DNA from: Pelodictyon luteolum
Lineage (GTDB): Bacteria > Bacteroidota > Chlorobiia > Chlorobiales > Chlorobiaceae
DNA: 64,000 bases
Reading direction: 5' to 3'
Assembly (NCBI GenBank): GCA_020721225.1
Contig: DYNE01000003.1
Span: forward strand, 1 to 64,000
A program made the translations under genes and the position numbers. The notes under the pieces were generated by a model, which worked only from the letters and a program-made list of their open reading frames with translations, ran no database searches and had not been told where the DNA came from. Shown here in pieces: positions 50,446 through 59,515 of the stretch. Positions within the stretch are counted from its first letter, which is position 1, and each line of letters starts with the position of its first letter.

Positions 50446-51540
50446 ATGGATCATCACTATCTTGACGGGTATCGTCAGGCAGGGCTTTCGGGAGTTCGCA
50501 GAAAAATGACGGCTCTGAATCTTGACGGTTTGATCGTATCCGATCTTTCGGTTATCCGTTGGCTTACCGGTTTCAGTGGTTCCAATGCCCGGCTGCTCGT
50601 CAGTCCGGACAGATGCACTCTTTTTACGGATTTTCGTTACCGGGAACAGGCCGCCGCAGAGGTCAGAGTGGCCGAGACGGTGATTGCTTCCGACGGCTTT
50701 GCGGCCGAGGTCGTCGCGGGCGGTTATCCGTTGGGAGCCGCTACCGGCATTCAGTCGGACAGTATGACGTGGGACGAAGCCCGACGGTTGTGCGCCAGAC
50801 TGGAACCAATGACGGCTCCAGTGCCGGTCGCATCCTTTTTTGACGATCTCAGAATGGTGAAAAACAATATCGAGCTGATGCATATGCGGCAGGCGGCAAG
50901 CATCAGCGAACAGGTGCTCGAACTTATTCTGCCCATGATCAGAGCAGAGGCGACGGAACTGGATATCGCGGCGGAGATCTCTTATCAGCACAAAAAGCTC
51001 GGTGCGGAGAAAGACTCGTTCGATCCCATTGTCGCGTCAGGTTCACGAGCCGCAATGCCTCACGCCAAGCCGGCAGCTGCGCATTTCAGGAACGGAGAGC
51101 TGATTGTGATCGATATGGGTTGCGTCTGTGAAGGCTATGCATCCGATCAGACACGTACCGTAGCGCTTGGCAGGGTTTCTTCGGAAGTCAGGGCGATCTA
51201 CCGTATTGTCGAAGAGGCACAGCAACTTGCCGTCGACGGCGCCCGCTGCGGGATGAGGGCGTCGGAACTGGACGGCATTGCGCGGGCATATATCGACCGG
51301 TATGGATATGGCGAGGCGTTCGGACACAGTCTCGGGCATGGGGTCGGAATTGACGTTCACGAAGAGCCTCGCATCAGTTCAAAAAACTGCCGGAATCTCG
51401 AAGAAAACATGGTTTTTACCATCGAGCCGGGCATCTATCTTCCGGGCAGGCTCGGTGTTCGTATTGAAGATACGGTAGTGCTTCGGAGCGACGGAGCGCA
51501 TCCATTCCAGCGTTTCACGAAAAAACTGATCGAACTGTAA
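50446..51540 (+). CDS. M24 metallopeptidase, Xaa-Pro aminopeptidase-like
   Basis: This 364-residue protein has a creatinase-type N-terminal domain (LDGLIVSDLSVIRWLTGFSG). The pita-bread catalytic domain follows. The metal ligands are visible: two Asp in VIDMGCVCEGYASDQTRT, His in GHSLGHGVGIDVHEEP, and two Glu in MVFTIEPGIYLPGRLGVRIE. It would remove N-terminal residues before proline. The ATG at 50446 is preferred over an upstream TTG. It lies divergently from trpD. Confidence 0.92.
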   Translation: MDHHYLDGYRQAGLSGVRRKMTALNLDGLIVSDLSVIRWLTGFSGSNARLLVSPDRCTLFTDFRYREQAAAEVRVAETVIASDGFAAEVVAGGYPLGAATGIQSDSMTWDEARRLCARLEPMTAPVPVASFFDDLRMVKNNIELMHMRQAASISEQVLELILPMIRAEATELDIAAEISYQHKKLGAEKDSFDPIVASGSRAAMPHAKPAAAHFRNGELIVIDMGCVCEGYASDQTRTVALGRVSSEVRAIYRIVEEAQQLAVDGARCGMRASELDGIARAYIDRYGYGEAFGHSLGHGVGIDVHEEPRISSKNCRNLEENMVFTIEPGIYLPGRLGVRIEDTVVLRSDGAHPFQRFTKKLIEL

Positions 51541-51592
51541 GCGGAGAGCCTCCGCATCAGGCCGTTTTTATAATCGTCAAGGTTTCGTTGCC

Positions 51593-51925
51593 ATGAACGA
51601 AGAGTACTGTATGGTCGTTACGACAATTCCCGGAATGGAAGAGGCTGAAAACCTTGCGGAAAGCATTCTCGAAAACCGGCTTGCCGCCTGTGTCCAGATG
51701 ACCGGTATCCGGAGTTTCTTTCTCTGGGAAGGGGAGTTGCAGCGCGAGGCGGAAGTGCTGCTTCTGATCAAAACAACCGTATCCCGTTATTCCGATCTCG
51801 AATCGTACATCAGCGAGTACCATCCCTACGACGTTCCTGAAATCATCCGAATCCCCGTTACGGCAGGTCTTTCAGGCTATCTCGACTGGCTCCGGACAAC
51901 AACGGCTTCAGTTCGAAGGGAGTAG
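51593..51925 (+). CDS. cutA: CutA1-type divalent-cation tolerance protein
   Basis: This 110-residue protein has MVVTTIPGMEEAENLAESIL, LAACVQMTGIRSFFLWEGEL and EYHPYDVPEIIRIPV, the standard CutA1 pattern. CutA1 forms very stable trimers of a ferredoxin-like fold. The role in copper tolerance is disputed. It lies 52 bp after the peptidase gene and may share its transcript. Confidence 0.94.
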   Translation: MNEEYCMVVTTIPGMEEAENLAESILENRLAACVQMTGIRSFFLWEGELQREAEVLLLIKTTVSRYSDLESYISEYHPYDVPEIIRIPVTAGLSGYLDWLRTTTASVRRE

Positions 51926-51969
51926 CTCCGTAAGGGTTCCGTATTTTCCTGCCTTCTTCCGCGCAGTAT

Positions 51970-52878
51970 TTATTTTTTTTCACTGGTGTCCGGTATTTCC
52001 TGCGGGGCGCTTTTTTCGTGCCGGGTTCTGCCCATAATGCCCGGCAGGGCCGAGATTGCCGATATGCCGAAAAAGATCAGCGAGAGCGCCACGCCGATGC
52101 CGGTATCGAGAGAGAGATAACCGAGCAGGTAGTAGAAAGTGATCTCCCTCGCCCCAGCTCCTCCTACCGTTATCGGCAGAACGGTGGCTATGCTCGATAT
52201 GAGAAAGATAGCCAGATAGTCGATGGCGTGATGGGCGGGCGATATTGCAATGAGAATGAAGAATGCTGCGATGACCTGGGTGACCTGGATCAGCATCGAT
52301 TCCCATGCCGTAACTGCGAAGCTCTTCAGAAACTGCTTGTAGAAGAGCCGGTTGAGCAGGAACGACGCCGGGTAGAGGAGAGCCATCGCGACCCATGCGT
52401 AGGGCACCAGTTCTGGTAGCTTCAGGGCGAAGCTGCTGGGAATAAGAAGGATGAGCGAGAGTACGGCAAGCGCGATGATGCCGCAGAGGCGGTCCCAGAA
52501 AACGGCATGAAAAACGTTGAGCATTTTTATGCCGTGGTTTTTCTGAAGGATGTAGATCTTATAACCGTCGCCGCCGATTCCTCCGGGAAGGAAAAGGTTG
52601 TAGAACATCCCGAGGTAGTAGAGCTTCAGGTTGTACAGGGAGGAGAGATCGATGCCGATATCCCTGAAGAAACGGTTGAGGCGCAGGGCGTTGATGATTT
52701 TCGAGATATTGAAAAACACGAATGCCAGCAGGAGATACCAGGGGTTCGCACCCCGGATGATTTCCAGCAGTTTGGCCGTATCGATTTTCGTCAGAACAAG
52801 GTAGAGGGCCAGGACGGTAACCAGAAGCTGAACAAGGGTTTTGAGAAGCTTCGATATGTTTTGCTTACGGTTTGTCAA
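51970..52878 (-). CDS. AglD/UPF0104-type membrane protein (lysylphosphatidylglycerol synthase TM-like)
   Basis: This protein of about 302 residues has eight or so hydrophobic helices and the family motif LPGGIGGDGYKIYIL near residue 95. A GGAGARE motif comes later. Such proteins are thought to act in lipid-linked sugar flipping or transfer. No ATG gives a good start; TTG at 52878 does, and it overlaps the stop of the glycosyltransferase gene by 14 bp. The longer frame up to 52950 would read 86 bp into that gene. It is the last gene of a four-gene minus-strand cluster. Confidence 0.82.
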   Translation of the reverse strand: MTNRKQNISKLLKTLVQLLVTVLALYLVLTKIDTAKLLEIIRGANPWYLLLAFVFFNISKIINALRLNRFFRDIGIDLSSLYNLKLYYLGMFYNLFLPGGIGGDGYKIYILQKNHGIKMLNVFHAVFWDRLCGIIALAVLSLILLIPSSFALKLPELVPYAWVAMALLYPASFLLNRLFYKQFLKSFAVTAWESMLIQVTQVIAAFFILIAISPAHHAIDYLAIFLISSIATVLPITVGGAGAREITFYYLLGYLSLDTGIGVALSLIFFGISAISALPGIMGRTRHEKSAPQEIPDTSEKK

Positions 52879-53797
52879 CGATTTTTCTGATGATGTAGGG
52901 TTTCTTGTTCTGCGACTCGTAATAGGTGCGCATGATGAACTCGGCGACAAACCCGCTGGTGATGAGCTGTATGCCGATAAAGGTCAGAATGATGCCGAGC
53001 GAGAGCAGGGGACGTCCGCCGATCTCATGGCCCAGAATTTTCAGGGCGAGCAGGTAAAGATTGACGGCAATTCCCAGAAAAAAGGAGATGAACCCGAGGG
53101 TTCCGAACAGGTGCATGGGTTTCTGCCCGTATTTCTGGAAAAAGACCATGAAGAGCAGGTCGCTGAGCACTTTGGAGGTTCTGCCGATGCCGTATTTCGA
53201 ACGGCCGAACTTTCTTGGGTGGTGTCGTACATCCATTTCGGCCATTCTGGCGCCATAGAGCTGCACGAGTACCGGGATGAAGCGGTGCAGTTCTCCGTAA
53301 AGGCCGAGATTTTTGGCGACATCCTTCTTGAACACTTTCAGGGTGCAGCCGTAATCGCGAATATGTACGTCGGTGAGGGTTCTTATCATGGCGTTGGCGA
53401 TGGCGCTCGGAATCTTGCGCAGCATCATGCCGTCTTTTCTTGAAGCGCGGCGTCCGGCAACCACGTCGAGATCCTGCTCTTCGAGGTAGCGCATCATCAT
53501 GGGAATATCGGCGGGGTCGTTCTGCAGATCGCCGTCCATGGTGGCTATCAGTTCACCCTCTGCATATTCGATGCCGGCGGCCATGGCGGTTGTCTGTCCG
53601 TAGTTTTTGTTCAGCACGATCAGCCGGGCGTTAGGTGGAGCGCAGGCTTCGACTGCGGCTACGGTTCCGTCGGTAGAGCCGTCGTCGACGAGAATGATTT
53701 CGTGATCGATGGAGCGGAGCGAAACGTCGAGCGCCTGGAAAAGCGGTCTGATATTCTCCGTTTCGTTCATGACCGGTATAACCACCGAGAGCTTCAT
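52865..53797 (-). CDS. family 2 glycosyltransferase, GtrB/ArnC-like
   Basis: This 310-residue protein has a GT-A catalytic domain with VVIPVMNETENI at the N-terminus. ILVDDGSTDGTV follows near residue 36, and the metal-binding IATMDGDLQNDP near residue 90. Two hydrophobic helices at about 230-285 anchor it. This form transfers a sugar from a nucleotide donor to polyprenyl phosphate. It overlaps the ArnT-like gene by 4 bp (ATGA), so the two very likely act in order: one makes the lipid-linked sugar, the other uses it. Confidence 0.9.
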   Translation of the reverse strand: MKLSVVIPVMNETENIRPLFQALDVSLRSIDHEIILVDDGSTDGTVAAVEACAPPNARLIVLNKNYGQTTAMAAGIEYAEGELIATMDGDLQNDPADIPMMMRYLEEQDLDVVAGRRASRKDGMMLRKIPSAIANAMIRTLTDVHIRDYGCTLKVFKKDVAKNLGLYGELHRFIPVLVQLYGARMAEMDVRHHPRKFGRSKYGIGRTSKVLSDLLFMVFFQKYGQKPMHLFGTLGFISFFLGIAVNLYLLALKILGHEIGGRPLLSLGIILTFIGIQLITSGFVAEFIMRTYYESQNKKPYIIRKIVDKP

Positions 53798-55356
53798 TGG
53801 CGAGGCCTCATTTCGTTGTTTTTTACCAGCACAATACCGTGCTTGCTGTAGAGCAGCTCGGGATTTTCGAGCCGTTCAAGGTATTTGACGGTCGTCAGTA
53901 CGATTTCTCCCTTTTTCGGCGCCCGTTTTTCAGCGAAAGAGTGGGAATATAGCAAAAAAGAGGGGTAGTAAACTTTCCACATCACAACTTTGTACCCTTC
54001 CCTTTTCGAGAGCAGGGCGGCCTCCTTCACCGGCTCCTGAAGCAGCCGCGCGGTGAGGGGCATGAAGTGGAAGTTGATGCAGAGGCAGAACACGAGGCCG
54101 CCGGCGACAAGCCGGTTTTGGGGGGAGAGGGCCGGGACGAACTGAATCGCCGCAATCAGGAGAGCCGCGCCGGCAAGCAGAAGCGAGTGGCCTGTGCCGG
54201 TGAGCCGGAGGGTACTATCGAGCAGGGCAAGGATAAAGAGGTCGTCGATCCGGGCGGCGGCAACCGGAATGAGGCGCGGCAGCGCGGCGAAAAGCAGGAG
54301 AAAAAATACCGGCCAGAGCACCAGGATGCGCGATTTTTTCACTTCGGCAAAGAGCCTGGCCATAAGGATGAAGAGCGGCGTATAGCCGTAGATCATGTAG
54401 TGCGGCAGCTTGGTGCCGGAGAGCGAAAAAAAGACGAAGACAAAGGTGAACCAGATGAAGAGATAACGGTTCAGCGGTTCACTGAGCAGTTTTTTCAGGT
54501 TGAAGAGCGTGGTGAAGAGCATGCCGGTAAAGGGCATCAGTCCGATCAGGAGCACGGGGAAGTAGTAGAAAAGCGATCCGGAGTGACCTTCAAGGGAGGA
54601 GTTGAACCGGTTGACGTTGTGCTTGAAAAGAAATCCTTCGACGAATGCCATTCCCTGGTCGAGGTATTCAAGGGTGTACCACGGCATGACGATAGCCAGA
54701 AACAGCAGGATCGCCCGGAGGTTCAGCACGGTTCGGAACCAGTTTTTAAGTTGTCCCTGCTGCATGAAAAAGAGAAAGGAGACGACACCGGGGATCAGGA
54801 TGGCTACCGGTCCTTTGGTCAGCACTCCCATCCCGGCGGCGGCAAACGCCAGATAACGCGATGCCGGCGAGCCGGTTTTGAAGTGGGTGTACACGGCGAA
54901 CATGGTGACGGCAAGGCAGCAGTTCAGCAGTCCGTCGGCGATTGCGGCTTTTGCGATAATGGTTACCTGGAGTGAGAGCACCATGAAGAGCGTGGCAAGA
55001 AAGGCCGTTTCCCGACCGAGTTCCGTGCGGGTGAACCGGTACAGCGAGGCGGCCCAGATTGCAGATGCAGCAGCCGAGGGGAAGCGGAAAGCGAACTCGT
55101 TGAGCCCGAACGTTTTCACGCTGATCACCTGGAACCAGTAGATCAGCACCGGTTTGTCGAAGCGCGGATGACCGTTCAGGTAGGTGGTCAGGTAGTTGCC
55201 GCTTGCGATCATTTCGCGAGTGGCTTCGCTGAACGCGCCTTCATCGACGTCGAAAAGCGGAGCGGAGCCGAGTCCGGCAAAAAAACTTATGCCGACAAGC
55301 ATCGTCAGGAGCAGCGCCTGTCTCTGCTCACCGGATTGTTGAAGGGATGAGTGCAT
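53794..55356 (-). CDS. ArnT-like polyprenyl-phosphate-dependent glycosyltransferase (PMT family)
   Basis: This 520-residue protein has about eleven hydrophobic helices. Its first periplasmic loop has the family pattern FDVDEGAFSEATREMI and YLNGHPRFDKPVLIYWF; the acidic DEGAF pair is the catalytic site in ArnT. Members move a sugar or aminosugar from a polyprenyl carrier to lipid A, other lipids or proteins on the outer face of the inner membrane. The acceptor here is not known. It overlaps the PAP2 gene by 29 bp and the GT2 gene by 4 bp. Confidence 0.9.
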   Translation of the reverse strand: MHSSLQQSGEQRQALLLTMLVGISFFAGLGSAPLFDVDEGAFSEATREMIASGNYLTTYLNGHPRFDKPVLIYWFQVISVKTFGLNEFAFRFPSAAASAIWAASLYRFTRTELGRETAFLATLFMVLSLQVTIIAKAAIADGLLNCCLAVTMFAVYTHFKTGSPASRYLAFAAAGMGVLTKGPVAILIPGVVSFLFFMQQGQLKNWFRTVLNLRAILLFLAIVMPWYTLEYLDQGMAFVEGFLFKHNVNRFNSSLEGHSGSLFYYFPVLLIGLMPFTGMLFTTLFNLKKLLSEPLNRYLFIWFTFVFVFFSLSGTKLPHYMIYGYTPLFILMARLFAEVKKSRILVLWPVFFLLLFAALPRLIPVAAARIDDLFILALLDSTLRLTGTGHSLLLAGAALLIAAIQFVPALSPQNRLVAGGLVFCLCINFHFMPLTARLLQEPVKEAALLSKREGYKVVMWKVYYPSFLLYSHSFAEKRAPKKGEIVLTTVKYLERLENPELLYSKHGIVLVKNNEMRPRQ

Positions 55357-55954
55357 GCGATGGAGTCTTGAAGTACCGATGATAGAGAAACGCCGTTGAA
55401 GCTGCCCCGAGCAGCGATCCGGCGAGCACGTCGCTCAGGTAGTGCTGGGTTGTTGCGATACGGCTGAAGGCGATCAGCGCCGCCCACAGAAAGAAAACGA
55501 TCCTGTATCGAGGGAAAAGCAGGCAGAGTGTCGAAGCTACGCTGAACGCCGTAGCAGAATGGCCTGACGGGAACGAGATCCATGCGTGTTCGAGACGGAA
55601 GAAGTCGAAGCCGTAGATCGCCTCACTGAAATAGAGTTTCGGTCGGGCTCTGCCAAGCAGAAATTTAATGAGGTCGGCCGAGAGACCCGAGAGCGCTACG
55701 GAACAAAAAAGCAGCAAGCCCGACGATGCCGTTGCAGGTTTCGTTTTATACAGCAGCAGATAGCAGAGGAGACCTGCGGCAAGGTACCATTGAGACTCTC
55801 CCATTCGTGTAATGAGTTTGAAGGAGCGGTAGAATCCGGTCTCTTTAAGGTTCGCGAACCAGAGCGCTGTCGGAATATCCAGAAAAAAGTAGCTCAGGAG
55901 TCCAAAGAGCAGGATTGTCGTTGATGCAATGATCCAGTAGTGGCGTGCCGTCAT
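55328..55954 (-). CDS. PAP2-family membrane phosphatase
   Basis: This 208-residue protein has about five hydrophobic helices. The three PAP2 motifs are present: KFLLGRARP near residue 98, SFPSGHSATAF near residue 130 and SRIATTQHYLSDV near residue 160. It would remove phosphate from lipid phosphates such as undecaprenyl pyrophosphate. Placed first in the cluster with the ArnT- and GtrB-like genes, it may recycle the polyprenyl carrier or act on lipid A. The overlap with the next gene suggests coupled translation. Confidence 0.9.
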   Translation of the reverse strand: MTARHYWIIASTTILLFGLLSYFFLDIPTALWFANLKETGFYRSFKLITRMGESQWYLAAGLLCYLLLYKTKPATASSGLLLFCSVALSGLSADLIKFLLGRARPKLYFSEAIYGFDFFRLEHAWISFPSGHSATAFSVASTLCLLFPRYRIVFFLWAALIAFSRIATTQHYLSDVLAGSLLGAASTAFLYHRYFKTPSHALIPSTIR

Positions 55955-56118
55955 GATCGTGTATTACGCAGGCTGAATGCGACCAGGCGTGTTGAAAACG
56001 AGTTGAAATTTTTCGGGATGAACAACTGTTCATGAAAATACATTAAATTTTATCTGACTCATAACCATCCGCTGCTTTGTCCGGTCGAGTCGTTTTTTTT
56101 CAATCAGCAACATTTTTC

Positions 56119-56982
56119 ATGACCATTTCAGAACCCGGAGCCATTCTGCTCCTCTCCTGTCCCGACCGGGCGGGACTTGTTTCACGCATTTCCCATTTCA
56201 TTTATGAGCGTGGCGGCAATATTCTTGATCTTGACGAGCATGTTGATACCATCGAAAAAATGTTTTTTATAAGGGTATCATGGAGCACCTCACACTTTTC
56301 CATTCCTCCGACCGAGCTTGAAGATGCGTTCAGTCCGCTTGCCAAGGAGTTCGGCGCATCCTGGAAAATCCGGCTCGGCGGTCGTAAGATGCGAGTTGCG
56401 CTGTTCGTGTCGCGCTACGACCACTGCCTGCAGGAACTGCTCTGGCGGCACAGTATAGGTGAGTTCCATATCGATATTCCGCTGATCGTTTCAAACCATC
56501 CCGATATCGAGCCGCTCGCCCTGCGTTACGGTATTCCTTTCCACGTGTTTCCTGTAACGGCCGCTTCGAAGCAGGAAATAGAGCAGCAGGAACTGGAGCT
56601 GCTCAAAGACCACGATATCGATACCGTGGTGCTCGCCCGGTACATGCAGGTGCTTTCGCCGCAATTCGTCGAGAGCTATCCGTCAAGGATCATCAACATC
56701 CACCACTCCTTTCTGCCCGCTTTCGTGGGCAGCAGCCCATACCGCCAGGCCTATGAGCGCGGGGTGAAGATTATCGGGGCAACCAGCCATTATGTTACCG
56801 AAGATCTCGACCAGGGGCCCATTATCGAGCAGGATATCGTCAGAATGAGCCACAAGGATACCCTTGACGATCTCATCCGCAAGGGTCGTGACCTCGAGCG
56901 CCTCGTCCTCGCCCGAGCGGTACGCCTGCACAGCGAGCACCGGATACTGGTGAATGGCAAGAAAACGGTGGTATTCGATTGA
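56119..56982 (+). CDS. purU: formyltetrahydrofolate deformylase
   Basis: This 287-residue enzyme releases formate from 10-formyl-THF, setting the balance of one-carbon units. An N-terminal ACT domain (LLLSCPDRAGLVSRISHFIY) is followed by a formyltransferase-type domain. That domain has LARYMQVLSPQFVESYPSRI, NIHHSFLPAFVGSSPYRQ and GATSHYVTEDLDQGPIIEQD, whose Asn, His and Asp are catalytic. The ATG at 56119 is preferred over a TTG at 56077. It is divergent from the PAP2 cluster. Confidence 0.95.
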   Translation: MTISEPGAILLLSCPDRAGLVSRISHFIYERGGNILDLDEHVDTIEKMFFIRVSWSTSHFSIPPTELEDAFSPLAKEFGASWKIRLGGRKMRVALFVSRYDHCLQELLWRHSIGEFHIDIPLIVSNHPDIEPLALRYGIPFHVFPVTAASKQEIEQQELELLKDHDIDTVVLARYMQVLSPQFVESYPSRIINIHHSFLPAFVGSSPYRQAYERGVKIIGATSHYVTEDLDQGPIIEQDIVRMSHKDTLDDLIRKGRDLERLVLARAVRLHSEHRILVNGKKTVVFD

Positions 56983-57129
56983 AGACGTGTTACGGGTGAA
57001 AAAGGCTGCTCAGCGTGTTAGCAAGAATACGATGTTGGCTTTAGGCAATGAGTTCTTGTCCAAAATAAAAAAGGTTGAAACTAAACTCTGGTTGTATAAA
57101 ATATGTATTAATCCCTAATCCCTGATTCA

Positions 57130-57648
57130 ATGATCAATAAACTTTTTTTCCTTGTTGTGCTGCTGCTTTCCGGTTGCACAGGTGTGCCGGAAGGGCTTGC
57201 AGTAGTCGATGATTTCAAACTCGATCGCTACCTTGGCAGCTGGTATGAGATTGTCCGGATCGAGAATTCGTTCGAAAAGAATCTCGGGCAGGTTTCAGCT
57301 GAATATTCCCTTCGGGAGGACGGGAGCGTGAAGGTGATGAACAAGGGGTTTGACGCAAAAAAAGGGGAGTGGAAGTCCATCGAAGGCAAGGCGGCTTTTG
57401 CAGGCGAACCATCGAAAGGCGCTCTCAAAGTGTCGTTTTTCGGCCCGTTCTATGCCGGCTACAACGTCGTAGCCCTCGACAGGGAGAACTACTCCTGGGC
57501 TATTGTCTGCGGACACAAGAAATCCCTGTTCTGGATTCTCGCCCGAAAGCCTGAAATGGAACCGGTGCTGTTGCAGAAGCTTGTCGCCAAAGCCGATTCT
57601 CTCGGATTCGAGACGGCGAAGCTCAGGTATTTCGAGAAGCCGATGTAG
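57130..57648 (+). CDS. blc: lipocalin lipoprotein, Blc-like
   Basis: This 172-residue protein has a short signal peptide with lipobox LLLSGC (Cys near residue 16). A lipocalin fold follows: LDRYLGSWYEIVRIENSFEK holds the GxW motif. NYSWAIVCGHKKSLFWILAR is the Blc-type closing segment. It is probably an outer-membrane lipoprotein that binds lipids. A 147-bp spacer separates it from purU. Confidence 0.92.
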   Translation: MINKLFFLVVLLLSGCTGVPEGLAVVDDFKLDRYLGSWYEIVRIENSFEKNLGQVSAEYSLREDGSVKVMNKGFDAKKGEWKSIEGKAAFAGEPSKGALKVSFFGPFYAGYNVVALDRENYSWAIVCGHKKSLFWILARKPEMEPVLLQKLVAKADSLGFETAKLRYFEKPM

Positions 57649-57974
57649 GCTTTTTTTTGTTGCGGTAACGGTTCCGAAAGAACAGTACATGATCTGTATC
57701 AAGCCAGAGGATTGCCGGTTCGGGTTTTTCCATGTGACAATCTTTTTCTGGCTCCCGAGTTTTTTTACACATTACGGGATAGATTTGCATACACGCAGGG
57801 CCATAATGGCCGGAATTGTATTTGTCGGCACTCAGGAAATTCCCTGCTGAAAGGTGTGCTTCCACAGGATGCCTGTTTTTCTCGACAGGGAGTTTCGACG
57901 TTGTCATAAAGGGTATTTTGTTGACAGATGTCTCGTTGTTCTATGAAATCTTATTTCCAGCAAAACCACCAATC
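57649..57974. other. non-coding spacer
   Basis: This 326-bp stretch between the lipocalin and the TPR gene holds no convincing gene. A T-rich run directly after the lipocalin stop (57651-57659) is not preceded by a hairpin. A short palindrome gggccataatggcc-like lies near 57800. The frame of the next gene is open back to 57816 but without family-like sequence. Confidence 0.6.
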
Positions 57975-59228
57975 ATGAAGGTAATTCAGGGATCGCTCAA
58001 ACAGCCGGGATCTGTTGTATCGGAAGGAAGGCGTTTATACGATGCCGGCAAGTTTGGCGAGTCGGCATCATTTTTTATCGAACGTATCCAGCAAAGCAAA
58101 GCTGCAGGTAGATTGCCATCTGCAGCGGATCTAAACTATGCCGGCAGCGCATATCTTGCCATGGGTGATTTTCATTCCGCAATTTCCTTTTTCAGGAAAG
58201 GTTATGAGCTTTATCCCGATAAAGTGTCTTTTTCCACGAACCTTGCTCTTGCTTCGCTGAGAACGGGAAAATACAGGGAAGCTGCCGGATTTTTTAACGG
58301 ATTGACCCGCAACCCTGATGGTTCCGAAAACAGTAACGCCTACGATGGCCTTGCCGAGTGCCTATACCGCCTCGGGGACTTCGAGGGAGCTAAATCAGCC
58401 GGGGTCAGGAGCCTCACCATAAAGGACCGTACCTCCTGTTCCGCAGACAATCCGTTTTTTCAACTGCATAAGGCAGACAGCTGGACGATTCTGAAACGGC
58501 CAGTTCCTGATTTCCACAACCGTAAGTCATTCCGGAATATCATAGCCTACAGCCTCTGGGGCAACAAGACCCGGTATGTCGATGGTGCGGTTTTCAATGC
58601 CCGGGTTGCCCGTGTGGTTTATCCTGCCTGGACCTGTCGTTTTTACTGTGACGGATCCGTTCCAGAAACGGTGCTTGAAGAGTTGCGTCGGAACGGAGCG
58701 CAGATTGTGATGATGCCAACAATGCAACAAGCCTACCACGGATTGTTCTGGCGGTTTTTGGTTGTCAACGATCCGGCTGTTGATCGTTTTCTCATCAGGG
58801 ACGCCGATTCGCCGCTGACCTGCCAGGAGCGGATGGCGGTGGATGAGTGGATTGAATCGGGAAAACTCTTTCATCTCATGAGGGATTGTTACTCGCATTC
58901 CGAACTTATTCTTGCCGGGATGTGGGGCGGAGTTGGCGGCGTTCTGCCCGATCTGCAGCCAATAGTAGATATGTTTTACAACAAGACTCAAAAAGAACGC
59001 ACGATAGACCAGCAATTTTTACGCTGGTGTATCTGGCCTCTCATCCGTGAAGAGCACCTCGCTCACGATGAGTATTTTCGTTTCGGCAATGCAGTACCGT
59101 TTCCCCGTCTTGGAAGAAATCCGTCTGATATGCCGGTTGCACTGACATGGATGGATCCGGCTGCCTGTGCGATATCCATAAGCGGCGAAAAACGTCAGAG
59201 GTTGCGGGTTGTCAGCTCAATCGTTTGA
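57975..59228 (+). CDS. TPR protein with putative glycosyltransferase-like C-terminal region
   Basis: This 417-residue protein begins MKVIQGSLKQPGSVVSEGRR. The N-terminal 160 residues form TPR-like helical pairs (SAYLAMGDFHSAISFFRKGY, GLAECLYRLGDFEGAKSAGV). The C-terminal 240 residues contain IAYSLWGNKTRYVDGAVFNA and DRFLIRDADSPLTCQERMAV, where DAD looks like the metal-binding DxD of GT-A glycosyltransferases. A conserved-looking HDEYFRFGNAVPFPRL follows. No signal peptide is seen. It is monocistronic. The transferase role is inferred from the DxD pattern alone. Confidence 0.7.
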   Translation: MKVIQGSLKQPGSVVSEGRRLYDAGKFGESASFFIERIQQSKAAGRLPSAADLNYAGSAYLAMGDFHSAISFFRKGYELYPDKVSFSTNLALASLRTGKYREAAGFFNGLTRNPDGSENSNAYDGLAECLYRLGDFEGAKSAGVRSLTIKDRTSCSADNPFFQLHKADSWTILKRPVPDFHNRKSFRNIIAYSLWGNKTRYVDGAVFNARVARVVYPAWTCRFYCDGSVPETVLEELRRNGAQIVMMPTMQQAYHGLFWRFLVVNDPAVDRFLIRDADSPLTCQERMAVDEWIESGKLFHLMRDCYSHSELILAGMWGGVGGVLPDLQPIVDMFYNKTQKERTIDQQFLRWCIWPLIREEHLAHDEYFRFGNAVPFPRLGRNPSDMPVALTWMDPAACAISISGEKRQRLRVVSSIV

Positions 59229-59306
59229 TTCGTTTGAACATCTTTTTTACTATAAGTGACCGACTCGGTTCGGCAAACATGTTCATTTCGAGGTCAATAC
59301 CATGCA

Positions 59307-59482
59307 GGGCAATGCTATAATGATTATTGCGCGCCCGAATTGCTGCCTTGTGCCGACAGGTCGGGATCAAAATACTCATTCCGAAAGTTTTCGGGACTCC
59401 GGTTTTGAAGTTTATCCCGATCTATCGGGGCTCTGTCCGCCCTTGTTTTTTGAGTGCTCATCACACATTGTAGAGGAGTCCT
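59307..59482. mobile_element. MITE-like element, copy 4 (diverged)
   Basis: This region of about 176 bp has a left end gggcaatgctataatgatta that aligns with the left end of copy 1. It has the shared core (ccggttttgaagtttatccc), and both internal palindromes are present but one is degraded. The right end reads gtagaggagtcct. No clear target duplication remains. It lies between the TPR gene and the flavin-reductase-like gene. Confidence 0.75.
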
Positions 59483-59515
59483 GAAGTTCATGATTTCAAC
59501 GAGAGACGTATCAGT

